Shown: in pieces, positions 1 to 5,482 of the stretch
Layout: each line of letters starts with the position of its first letter
Numbering within the stretch: the first letter of the stretch is position 1
Source: a bacterium
GTDB lineage: Bacteria > Verrucomicrobiota > Verrucomicrobiia > Limisphaerales > J093
Length of the DNA: 6,707 bases
Reading direction: 5' to 3'
Assembly (NCBI GenBank): GCA_021784265.1
Contig: JAJXTA010000159.1
Location: forward strand, 1 to 6,707
Translations under genes and position numbers: made by a program
Notes under the pieces: generated by a model
What the model was told of the DNA's origin: nothing
Seen by the model: the letters and a program-made list of their open reading frames with translations, nothing else
Databases searched by the model: none

Positions 1-1
1 G

Positions 2-889
2 GTGTCGCCCGTTACCAAACCAGTGCCGTCCAGCGCACCAGCCGCCGCCAGCGCTCCTGCTGCCGCGGCCGCCGATGGCCGCGAACGCATCGCGCTGGTG
101 GCCCTGAGCCGGATCCGGCCCTGCTCATTGCAGCCGCGGAAGGATTTCGCGCCGGAAGCGTTGCGGGAGTTGGCCGACTCGATTCGGTCCCGGGGCGTGG
201 TCCAGCCGCTGGTGGTCCGGGAACAGGGAGATGGTTTCGAGCTGATCGCGGGCGAGCGGCGTTGGCGCGCCGCACAACTTGCTGGGCTGGAAGAGGTTCC
301 GGTCATAGTGCGGACGGCTGACAACGCCGCGGTGCTCGAGCTGGCGCTCATCGAGAACCTGCAGCGGGAGAACCTGAACCCGCTCGAGGAGGCGCAAGGC
401 TACCAACAGCTTGTCGCCCAGTTCAACCTGCGGCAGGAAGACGTGGCGGCGAAGGTGGGCAAGAGCCGCGTGGCTGTGGCTAACGCCTTGCGTTTGTTGC
501 GGTTGCCGCCCGAGATTCAAACGGTCGTGCGGAACGGCCAGCTCTCCAGCGGCCACGCCAAGGTGATCTTGGGGCTCGAGCGGGCCGAACACCAACTCCA
601 GGCCGCCCAGCGGGTCTTGGCCCAGGGACTGAACGTGCGGCAGACGGAGGAGTTGGTAACGGTCCTCCAACGGCAGGCGGCGGGCCCTCGTCCGGCCCCG
701 TCCGCCGGTGACCCGCCCTCGGTGGCGCGCGATGTCCACGTCAGCGCCCTCGAAACCAAGCTCCAGGAACGGTTCGGCACCAAGGTCAGCCTCCGTTATC
801 GGCAGGGGCGCGGGGCGATCGAAATCCGGTTCTTTACGGACACCGACCTCGACCGCATTCTCCAGGTGGCCGGTGTGACGGTGGACTAG
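2..889 (+). CDS. parB: ParB/Spo0J-family chromosome partitioning protein (5' end probably outside window)
   Basis: ParB proteins are CTP-dependent DNA clamps that load at parS sites and, with the ATPase ParA, segregate replicated origins. Counting from the GTG at base 2, an Ala/Pro-rich tail (about 1-27) precedes the N-terminal CTP-binding domain, which has GERRWRA at 84-90 and ENLQRENLNPLEEA at 118-131. A helix-turn-helix follows (about 145-169, with GKSRVAVANALRLLRLP), then SSGHAK at 182-187, a Pro-rich linker (about 226-240) and a C-terminal dimerisation segment (about 245-292). Chromosomal ParBs usually begin with a conserved GRGL-x-ALL element. It is absent here, so I infer that the true start lies upstream of base 1 and that the base-2 GTG is an internal valine. 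ParA would be expected just upstream. The gene leads the co-directional block with the kinase and deformylase. Family assignment is firm; the start is not. Confidence 0.95.
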   Translation: MSPVTKPVPSSAPAAASAPAAAAADGRERIALVALSRIRPCSLQPRKDFAPEALRELADSIRSRGVVQPLVVREQGDGFELIAGERRWRAAQLAGLEEVPVIVRTADNAAVLELALIENLQRENLNPLEEAQGYQQLVAQFNLRQEDVAAKVGKSRVAVANALRLLRLPPEIQTVVRNGQLSSGHAKVILGLERAEHQLQAAQRVLAQGLNVRQTEELVTVLQRQAAGPRPAPSAGDPPSVARDVHVSALETKLQERFGTKVSLRYRQGRGAIEIRFFTDTDLDRILQVAGVTVD

Positions 890-913
890 CCCGGGAAACG
901 GGCCTGCCAGGCC
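889..913 (+). other. two overlapping small stem-loops between parB and the kinase gene
   Basis: Directly at the parB stop codon, GCCCG (889-893) can pair with CGGGC (899-903) around a GGAAA loop. GGCCT (901-905) can pair with AGGCC (909-913) around a 3-nt loop. The two stems share bases 901-903, so they are mutually exclusive in RNA. No U-tract follows, so this is not a convincing intrinsic terminator. It could be an RNA-processing or translation-modulating element, or chance in GC-rich DNA. Confidence 0.25.
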
Positions 914-934
914 ACGGAAAACTACTGAATTATC

Positions 935-2059
935 ATGACGAACCTGACTGAAACTCGCCGGCAAGGCGCGACGCGGCTGCTCGAAGCGGCGGCGCGAGTG
1001 GGGCGGATGAGCGCGTTCGTGGGCCTGGATGGGTTCGTGGATGAGATCCTCCACGTGGTGGACAAACGGGAAAGCGCCACCGTCTTCACCCGCGTCCCGA
1101 CCATCGCCCGCCTGGCCGAACGGTTGGCCGCCGCCGCCGGCAAAAGCACGAACATCGAGCTGGTCTCCCACCTCCGCAAATTGGGTGGCAACGGCCCCAT
1201 CATGGCCAACGCCCTGGCCGCCCTGGGCCTGAAGGTGACCTACGTGGGCAATCTGGGGTGGCCGAACCTGCACCCGGTATTCCAGGAATTCGCTGGCCGC
1301 GCCGAGGTCCACTCGATCGCCCCTCCCGGTTTGACCGATGCCCTCGAGTTCCATGACGGTAAAGTCATGGTGGGCAAGCACGAGTCGCTCAAGGAGATCA
1401 CCTGGGAGAACATCATCCGCCGCTGGGACCGCCAGCAGTTTACCACCCGGTTCGGCACCGCCGACCTGGTCGGGTTCGTGAATTGGACGATGATCCCGTA
1501 CATGAGCGACATCTGGGCCACGTTGCTCCAGGAGCTCTGTCCAACCCTCAATGGCGCCCGGCGCGTCATGTTCTTCGACTTGGCAGACCCCGAGAAACGG
1601 CTGCCAGAAGACCTCCGGCGCGCCTTGGACCTGATCCTGGCCTTCCAGAAGCACTTCGACGTGATCCTCGGGTTAAACGAGAAGGAAGCCTTCGAAGTGG
1701 GGGCGGTCCTGGGCTTGCCGGAGCCGGCCCACACCCCGGAGGGGTTGACGGCTTTGGGCCGGGAGATCCATCGCCGAGTGCCGGTGCAAACCGTGGTGCT
1801 TCATCCCGTCACCTACGCCTTGTGCGTCTCCGCGCGGGGGGCCGCCCGGGCTGAGGGCCCGTTCACCCCCAAACCGCTCATCACCACCGGCGCCGGTGAT
1901 CACTTCAACTCGGGCTTTTGCTTGGGCAAACTGCTCGGCCTGCCCGACGAAGTGTGCCTGTTGACCGGGGTGGGAACTAGCGGTTACTACGTGCGCACGG
2001 GACAAAGCCCCAATGTGACGCAACTGGCGGGACTATTGCAGGACTGGCCCGAGGGCTAA
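935..2059 (+). CDS. PfkB/ribokinase-family carbohydrate kinase
   Basis: This 374-residue cytoplasmic protein should transfer the ATP gamma-phosphate to a sugar or nucleoside hydroxyl. The substrate cannot be read from the sequence. Family marks are visible in order: an N-terminal GLDGFVDEI stretch (30-38) with candidate substrate-binding aspartates D32 and D36; signature 1, GGNGP (84-88); the NxxE Mg/phosphate motif (N248-E251, in GLNEKEA); signature 2, TTGAGDHFNSGF (317-328), with the expected catalytic base D322 and anion-hole glycines; and the C-terminal GTSGYYVRTGQSP (347-359), typical of the adenine-pocket helix. At 374 residues it is longer than typical ribokinases (about 300), which points to a divergent subfamily. 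The ATG at 935 has no clear Shine-Dalgarno sequence (GGAAAA lies about 14 nt upstream). It begins 45 nt after parB and ends 13 nt before the deformylase ATG, so co-transcription is likely. Confidence 0.9.
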   Translation: MTNLTETRRQGATRLLEAAARVGRMSAFVGLDGFVDEILHVVDKRESATVFTRVPTIARLAERLAAAAGKSTNIELVSHLRKLGGNGPIMANALAALGLKVTYVGNLGWPNLHPVFQEFAGRAEVHSIAPPGLTDALEFHDGKVMVGKHESLKEITWENIIRRWDRQQFTTRFGTADLVGFVNWTMIPYMSDIWATLLQELCPTLNGARRVMFFDLADPEKRLPEDLRRALDLILAFQKHFDVILGLNEKEAFEVGAVLGLPEPAHTPEGLTALGREIHRRVPVQTVVLHPVTYALCVSARGAARAEGPFTPKPLITTGAGDHFNSGFCLGKLLGLPDEVCLLTGVGTSGYYVRTGQSPNVTQLAGLLQDWPEG

Positions 2060-2072
2060 GTTGTCGCCCCGC

Positions 2073-2657
2073 ATGGTGTTGCCGATCGTCAAATACGGCC
2101 ATCCCGTCCTGCGGCAGCGCGGCGCCCGCGTGGAACGGTTCACTCCCGCCCTCCAGCGACTCATCGCCGATATGCTCGAGACGATGGCCGAGGCGCACGG
2201 GGTGGGCTTGGCCGCCCAGCAGGTCGGCCAGGCCGTTCAGCTCACCGTCGTGGACGTGCGGGCGGTGACCGACCGGCCCTCGGCCCTCGAAATCGAGGGC
2301 CGCGCTGCCGACGTGGCGGCCTTCATGCCGCTGGTCTTGATCAACCCCGAGATCACCCCCCTGGCACCCCCGGTCGCCAGCCCTGAAGGCTGCCTGAGCT
2401 TTCCCGAGCTCTACGCCGAAATCTCCCGCCCGGAGCACATCGGGGTGCGGGCCCTCAACGAGAGGGCCGAGCCCACCGCCTTCCGCTGCGGTGGCTTGCT
2501 CGCCCGTGTGATCCAACACGAAGTGGATCATCTCAAGGGGATCTTGTTCATCGACCGGATGAGCGCCGAGACGAAGCACGAGCTGAAATCAGACCTGGAC
2601 CAGCTCTTCGCCGAAACCAAGGCCAACCTCAAGAAACCGGCGCCGGTTGGGCACTGA
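2073..2657 (+). CDS. def: peptide deformylase
   Basis: Peptide deformylase removes the formyl group from the N-terminal methionine of nascent proteins at the ribosome; it is a metal (usually Fe2+) hydrolase. All three diagnostic motifs are present, numbered from ATG 2073 (194 residues): GVGLAAQQ at 43-50 (motif 1), EGCLS at 105-109 with metal ligand C107 (motif 2), and QHEVDH at 148-153 with ligands H149 and H153 and catalytic E150 (motif 3). The enzyme should therefore be active. About 25 residues between motifs 1 and 2 (VRAVTDRP... to ...AFMP) form an extra loop compared with short bacterial enzymes. I chose ATG 2073 because the encoded MVLPIVKYGHPVLRQ is a typical deformylase start. An in-frame TTG at 2061, with GAGGG 5 nt upstream, would add four residues and directly abut the kinase stop. 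The common partner fmt (formyltransferase) is not adjacent. Confidence 0.95.
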   Translation: MVLPIVKYGHPVLRQRGARVERFTPALQRLIADMLETMAEAHGVGLAAQQVGQAVQLTVVDVRAVTDRPSALEIEGRAADVAAFMPLVLINPEITPLAPPVASPEGCLSFPELYAEISRPEHIGVRALNERAEPTAFRCGGLLARVIQHEVDHLKGILFIDRMSAETKHELKSDLDQLFAETKANLKKPAPVGH

Positions 2658-2670
2658 GAGCAGGGGCGGG

Positions 2671-2710
2671 GCTGGGTCCGGCGCCGGGGGTCGTGCGGGA
2701 AGACCCGGGC
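2671..2710 (+). terminator. possible GC-rich hairpin after def (weak terminator candidate)
   Basis: GGGTC (2674-2678) can pair with GACCC (2702-2706), with limited extension outward through a U-G and a C-G pair. The perfect palindrome CCGGCGCCGG (2678-2687) overlaps the 5' arm and could form an alternative structure. It lies 13 nt after the def stop, where transcript ends would be expected, but no run of T follows. A factor-dependent end or chance pairing are both possible. Confidence 0.25.
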
Positions 2711-2759
2711 AGTTCGAGCTAACGACATCCGACACAGCCTCATCACCTCTGATCTTGTG

Positions 2760-2776
2760 TGCGCAAATCTTGCGCA
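2760..2776. promoter_or_regulatory. operator-like palindrome, copy 1 (TGCGCAA-ATC-TTGCGCA)
   Basis: A perfect 7-bp inverted repeat with a 3-bp spacer: TGCGCAA at 2760-2766 and its exact reverse complement TTGCGCA at 2770-2776. The geometry fits a homodimeric repressor or activator site. A second copy of the same design begins 43 bp downstream, which makes chance less likely. The binding protein is unknown. It lies about 345 bp upstream of the response-regulator start and 102 bp past the def stop. Confidence 0.5.
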
Positions 2777-2802
2777 ACAGGAGGCTGGAGCCGGGTGGAA
2801 AC

Positions 2803-2819
2803 TGCGCAAATATTGCGCC
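2803..2819. promoter_or_regulatory. operator-like palindrome, copy 2 (TGCGCAA-ATA-TTGCGCc)
   Basis: The left arm TGCGCAA (2803-2809) is identical to copy 1. The spacer is ATA (2810-2812), and the right arm TTGCGC (2813-2818) matches for six of seven bases; the last base is C instead of A. The two copies agree at 15 of 17 positions. Their start-to-start distance of 43 bp is close to four helical turns, which would place two dimers on the same DNA face. Confidence 0.5.
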
Positions 2820-3014
2820 ACGCGCTCGCAGACCGCCGCCAAACCGTCGTTAGCCGACACCAATCGCAAAATCTACGTTAAATCCTGTAACCGCGCATCG
2901 GTCGTAACCATCATAACCCATCAAGAGCAGTCTCGCACACTCGCCGCTGGGAGTGCCTTGCTGAGGTTAGCGGAGGCAGGGTGGCGGTGGCATGTCTTCC
3001 TGTACTGTAAGTAG

Positions 3015-3039
3015 TTGACTTTGTTTGATTTGCTATTCT
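3015..3039 (+). promoter_or_regulatory. candidate promoter elements upstream of the response regulator
   Basis: In the AT-rich part of the intergenic region, TGCTATTCT (3031-3039) matches an extended -10 element (TGn plus TATTCT, compared with TATAAT). A TTGACT hexamer at 3015-3020 looks like a sigma70 -35 box. The 13-nt spacing between them is too short for both to act together, so if this is a promoter it would rely mainly on the extended -10. Transcription would then start near 3046, giving a leader of about 70 nt. Confidence 0.3.
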
Positions 3040-3118
3040 TAAACCGGGTAGCTAATGAATCACAGCGGGACTCGGACCAGTCGTAAAACTGGCATCGAAT
3101 GTGCTATTTAGCGTGCCT

Positions 3119-3940
3119 ATGAGCCTAAATCGGTCGAATGCGGATAAGATGGGCGGCCTTTCCGGCGAGGGCGACCCCCACAAGGATCAAGACCTGCGAA
3201 ACCACGAGGAGGCAGCCGCACCCGCCGAGGACCTCGCGGGCGCTTCCCTCACCAACCCGGCCAAGAGCGGCGGGCCCGTCCGCCGCGCCCGCGCGCGGAT
3301 CCTGGTCTTGGACGCCCACCCGGTGACCCGGTATGGGTTGGTCCAGTTGCTGAACCAGGAACCGGACTTGATCGTGTGTGGCGAGGGCGGCACGGCGACG
3401 AGCGCCCTGGCGAGCTTGGGTGCCCTTAAACCCGATTTGCTGGTCACCGACATCCTCCTGCCCGACAAGAGTTGTCTGGACTTGGTGAAGGAGGTGAGCA
3501 CGTTGCACCCGGGAGTGCAGGTGCTGGTGGTGGGGAATCAGGACGAAACGATCTACGCCGAGCGCCTGCTGCGGGCGGGGGCGCGCGGCTACATCATGAA
3601 GAACGAGGAAACCCCCGAGTTGCTCAAGGCGATCCGGCAGGTGTTGACGGGGCAGATTTGGGTGAGCAAGAACGTCTCGACGCTGATCGTCGGGGCCTAT
3701 GCCGCCGGGCATCGGGCGACGAACCATTCGGAGCTGGCGATGCTGAGCGACCGCGAGTTTCAGGTCTTCGAATTGCTCGCCCAAGGGCTCACCTCGGACC
3801 AGATTGCCCGCCAATTGCGGATCAGCCCCAAAACGGTGGACACCCACCGGTGGCACATCAAGGAGAAATTCCGGCTGCGGACGTTGCCGGACTTGATGAA
3901 GTACGCCCTGCGCTGGGGGGCGTCGCAGGGGTCGGCCTGA
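3119..3940 (+). CDS. NarL/LuxR-type response regulator with degenerate receiver pocket (orphan)
   Basis: A cytoplasmic two-domain transcription regulator, 273 residues from ATG 3119. Residues 1 to about 57 are a hydrophilic Pro/Ala/charged tail with no recognised domain. The receiver spans about 60-180: ILVLDAHPVTR (61-71), the expected phospho-acceptor D111 in LLVTDILLP, and the conserved lysine K161 in GYIMKNE. Two pocket positions are unusual. The second acidic residue of the usual DD pair is Ala (A66), and the usual Ser/Thr after beta-4 is Gly (G139, in VLVVGNQDE). The LuxR-type DNA-binding domain at 209-267 (LSDREFQVFELLAQGLTSDQIA and following) is intact, with recognition helix near ISPKTVDTHRWHIKEKF (235-251). 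No histidine kinase is adjacent. Alternative starts are GTG 3101 (+6 residues) and ATG 3149 (-10); none has a clear Shine-Dalgarno sequence. Targets are unknown; autoregulation through the upstream palindromes is possible but unproven. Confidence 0.88.
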   Translation: MSLNRSNADKMGGLSGEGDPHKDQDLRNHEEAAAPAEDLAGASLTNPAKSGGPVRRARARILVLDAHPVTRYGLVQLLNQEPDLIVCGEGGTATSALASLGALKPDLLVTDILLPDKSCLDLVKEVSTLHPGVQVLVVGNQDETIYAERLLRAGARGYIMKNEETPELLKAIRQVLTGQIWVSKNVSTLIVGAYAAGHRATNHSELAMLSDREFQVFELLAQGLTSDQIARQLRISPKTVDTHRWHIKEKFRLRTLPDLMKYALRWGASQGSA

Positions 3941-4438
3941 GGCGGGGCCGCCGGGGCTCTCTCCGAAGCTGCGCCAGGCCTGGTGCGGTCGAGCGGCGCG
4001 CCTGCTGTTTCCTCCAGAGTGCGTCCGTGGTGGCGCGGGTAAGGTCGCGGCAGGTTCGGCCCGCCAGCGCGGGTTTTCAGAAAGGCCAGCAGCGCGGCGC
4101 CCACCGTGGGCCGAGGAAGCCGCCGTCTGGCCGCCCGACCCTCGAACAGACGCCCTTAGCGTCCTGCGCACCGTCGGCGCCGGCGGCGTTCCCTCACGCA
4201 TCCACTAACCCTTTGGCCCGCCTCACCCACCAGCGCGATTAGGCCGCTTACAGGGAAATCCTGAGTCAGAATCAGGTCGCCAGCCGATTGCGAGCCGCCC
4301 TCCCGCCTCCGTAGCCTGCTGGTCGATGATCAGGTCAATTGCGCGGGTCTGCGGCGACCGGTTGCGGCGGGGGATCGAGACCCCCTGCCCGGGGGCGGAA
4401 GAGGCCGGGACCGAGCGCGAACCAAACAAGCACCTCTA
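3941..4438. other. gene-free GC-rich region between the response regulator and transposase fragment
   Basis: I find no supportable gene in these roughly 500 bases. The open frames here are continuations or antisense shadows of the regulator, with low-complexity Arg/Pro/Ala composition. Small features seen are a GCCCA-CCG-TGGGC mini-hairpin (4099-4111), CCTGA/TCAGG arms at 4260-4276, two copies of ATCAGGTC (4271-4278 and 4329-4336), and a 19-bp stretch at 4032-4050 that recurs on the other side of the transposase fragment. It may be decayed insertion DNA, but no terminal inverted repeat is evident. Confidence 0.5.
4032..4050 (+). repeat. 19-bp imperfect direct repeat, copy 1
   Basis: GGCGCGGGTAAGGTCGCGG at this position matches 5213-5231 at 18 of 19 bases (T versus C at the ninth base). 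The two copies lie on opposite sides of the truncated transposase gene. A shorter related version, GGGCAAGGACGGGG, sits at 5246-5259. No function is recognised. Confidence 0.45.
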
Positions 4439-4912
4439 ATGCACCAACGACGACAACGGCCCGGGCACCTCAGCCCCACCGACCAAGTTACTCTCGCCGC
4501 CGCGGAACGGCGGCGGCTGCAGCACATGGCGCACTCACCGAGCGCGGCGGAGTGGATTGTCCAACGGGCGCGGATCCTGTTGCTGGCGGCGCAGGGGCAC
4601 GCCAATGTGGCGATTGCCCGCGAGCTCCAGGTGAGCCGGCCCACCGTCCTGCTTTGGCGCAAGCGTTTCCGCCGCTTTGGCATGCCCGCCGTGCTCGAGC
4701 ATCCCACCCCCGGACGCGCGGCGCGACTGAGCTCCGCGAAGGTCGAGGCCATCGTTCAGGCGACCCTCCACACGACGCCGCCCGGCGCCCGCCGGTGGAG
4801 CCTGCGGACGATGGCTCGGGCGCAGCACCTACCCCGGAGCACGGTGCATCGTATTTGGCGGCAGCACGGTTTATCAGGTCCGAACCGGCCCTGGAAAACT
4901 GTGGCGGCTTGA
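4439..4912 (+). pseudogene. IS630-family transposase, N-terminal helix-turn-helix fragment
   Basis: IS630 transposases have an N-terminal bipartite DNA-binding region followed by a DDE catalytic domain; a full protein is about 340-380 residues. Here only 157 residues are open. VQRARILLLAAQGHANVAIA (41-60) leads into the first HTH (about 54-78, with RELQVSRPTV and LLWRKRF), then a linker with PTPGRAARLS (89-98). A second HTH (about 99-144) ends in RSTVHRIWRQHGL, exactly the arrangement of IS630-type N-termini. Homology stops at HGL (143-145), the frame ends 12 codons later, and no DDE-domain sequence is recognisable in the following 600 bases. The simplest reading is a 3'-truncated, transposition-incompetent remnant. 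A standalone DNA-binding protein derived from it is possible, since the open frame carries no internal stop. There is no clear ribosome binding site before ATG 4439. Confidence 0.75.
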
Positions 4913-4913
4913 A

Positions 4914-4939
4914 CGGTCCATGGTGCCGCTCGCGGACCG
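4914..4939 (+). terminator. stem-loop just after the transposase fragment (weak terminator candidate)
   Basis: CGGTCC (4914-4919) pairs perfectly with GGACCG (4934-4939) across a 14-nt loop, starting 1 nt after the stop codon. No T-run follows, so intrinsic termination is unproven. Confidence 0.25.
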
Positions 4940-5122
4940 CGTCAGCGCGAACACTAGCGCCTCAAGTCGTTTGCGGGTGGGGCGTTGAGGTCTTGGTTGG
5001 GCCGGCCGGCGCGTTCGGCGGCCAGATCCCCGGCTTCGTCCGCAGGCTGGGCGTTCCTCTTATGCGCGGTTGAGGCGGTGCCGTGTACGTTGGCTGACCT
5101 GCTGCGATACGCTTTCGCCCCT

Positions 5123-5160
5123 CTCCCTCACCGCCGTGCCAGGGGGTGGCGGTGGAGGAG
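5123..5160 (+). other. long hairpin (13-position stem, 12-nt loop)
   Basis: CACCGCC (5129-5135) pairs with GGCGGTG (5148-5154). Continuing outward there is a T-G wobble, one C/A mismatch, then CTCC (5123-5126) with GGAG (5157-5160). That gives 11 Watson-Crick pairs, one wobble and one mismatch around loop 5136-5147. It is the strongest foldback I noticed in the window. It has no T-tract and sits just upstream of the G-rich tract, so it could be a structured RNA or DNA element rather than a terminator. Confidence 0.4.
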
Positions 5161-5168
5161 CGCCGACC

Positions 5169-5192
5169 GGGGGGGATTAAGGGCGGAGCGGG
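5169..5192 (+). other. canonical G-quadruplex motif
   Basis: Seven consecutive G (5169-5175) supply two GGG tracts with a 1-nt loop. GGG follows at 5181-5183 (loop ATTAA) and at 5190-5192 (loop CGGAGC). This satisfies the G3+N1-7 rule on the + strand. Whether it folds in the cell is unknown. Confidence 0.4.
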
Positions 5193-5212
5193 CGACCGTC
5201 GGTCCCGCTGCG

Positions 5213-5231
5213 GGCGCGGGCAAGGTCGCGG
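5213..5231 (+). repeat. 19-bp imperfect direct repeat, copy 2
   Basis: GGCGCGGGCAAGGTCGCGG here matches 4032-4050 at 18 of 19 positions. A 14-bp relative at 5246-5259 agrees with its 3' part at 12 of 14 bases, 28 bp downstream. Flanking DNA of the two long copies does not match in any obvious way. Confidence 0.45.
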
Positions 5232-5281
5232 TGGTGGCGGCGGTCGGGCAAGGACGGGGCGGCGCAGCTTACATCAGCTAA

Positions 5282-5291
5282 GTGAATTCAC
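5282..5291. promoter_or_regulatory. palindrome GTGAATTCAC
   Basis: A perfect 10-bp palindrome which, allowing one mismatched pair, extends to 16 bp (TAaGTGAATTCACcTA, 5279-5294). It lies at the boundary where the G-rich region becomes AT-richer. It could be an operator for the downstream secreted-protein gene, or chance. Confidence 0.25.
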
Positions 5292-5464
5292 CTACGGAGA
5301 ATCAAAGCAGCCACCGATTGTCGCTTCACTCCAATTTCCGCTAGTCTCGCCGCCGTGACAGCAGTCTTTCCGGATCGCTCCGAACACACGGTGCAGCACC
5401 CTCTCACCCACTTGCTGTCGCTTGCGGGCCGGCGTTGGCGGGCCTGCCTGGGGGAGAGGAGGGA

Positions 5465-5482
5465 GCGCCCTTGGGCGGGCGC
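5465..5482 (+). other. perfect 6-bp hairpin in the leader region
   Basis: GCGCCC (5465-5470) pairs with GGGCGC (5477-5482) across the 6-nt loop TTGGGC, about 90 nt upstream of the lectin-like gene's start. There is no T-tract. It is low-specificity in such GC-rich sequence. Confidence 0.25.

Larger units (their letters stand above)
2658..3118. other. intergenic regulatory region between def and the response regulator
   Basis: This stretch of about 460 bp has no convincing gene. A GTG-initiated 85-codon frame at 2757-3014 has no recognisable domain, and its 5' part is the palindrome region. The composition drops from GC-rich near def to clearly AT-richer around 2850-3110, as expected for promoter DNA. 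It contains a weak hairpin after def, two matching palindromes at 2760-2776 and 2803-2819, and an extended -10-like element around 3031-3039. I read it as the control region of the downstream response regulator. Confidence 0.6.

Noticed and set aside
1051..1063. CCACGTGG core resembling the centre of a parS site near parB
   Set aside because: The flanks do not fit the TGTTNCACGTGNAACA pattern, and it lies in codons for LHVVD of the kinase. No real parS was found.
125..1654. Long reverse-strand open frame (about 509 codons) opposite parB and the kinase
   Set aside because: It spans two firmly identified + strand genes and their gap, has no recognisable domain, and its composition is what a GC-rich antisense frame gives.
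2757..3014. 85-codon GTG-initiated frame in the intergenic region
   Set aside because: No domain or ribosome binding site is visible, and its first part consists of the twin palindromes. It is better explained as regulatory DNA.
3125..4201. Long reverse-strand open frame opposite the response regulator
   Set aside because: It is antisense to a gene with clear receiver and HTH motifs. Its translation is Arg/Pro/Gln-rich and unrecognised.
4913..5340. Search for the missing DDE catalytic domain in other frames
   Set aside because: No frame shows IS630 DDE-like motifs, so the gene is truncated rather than frameshifted.
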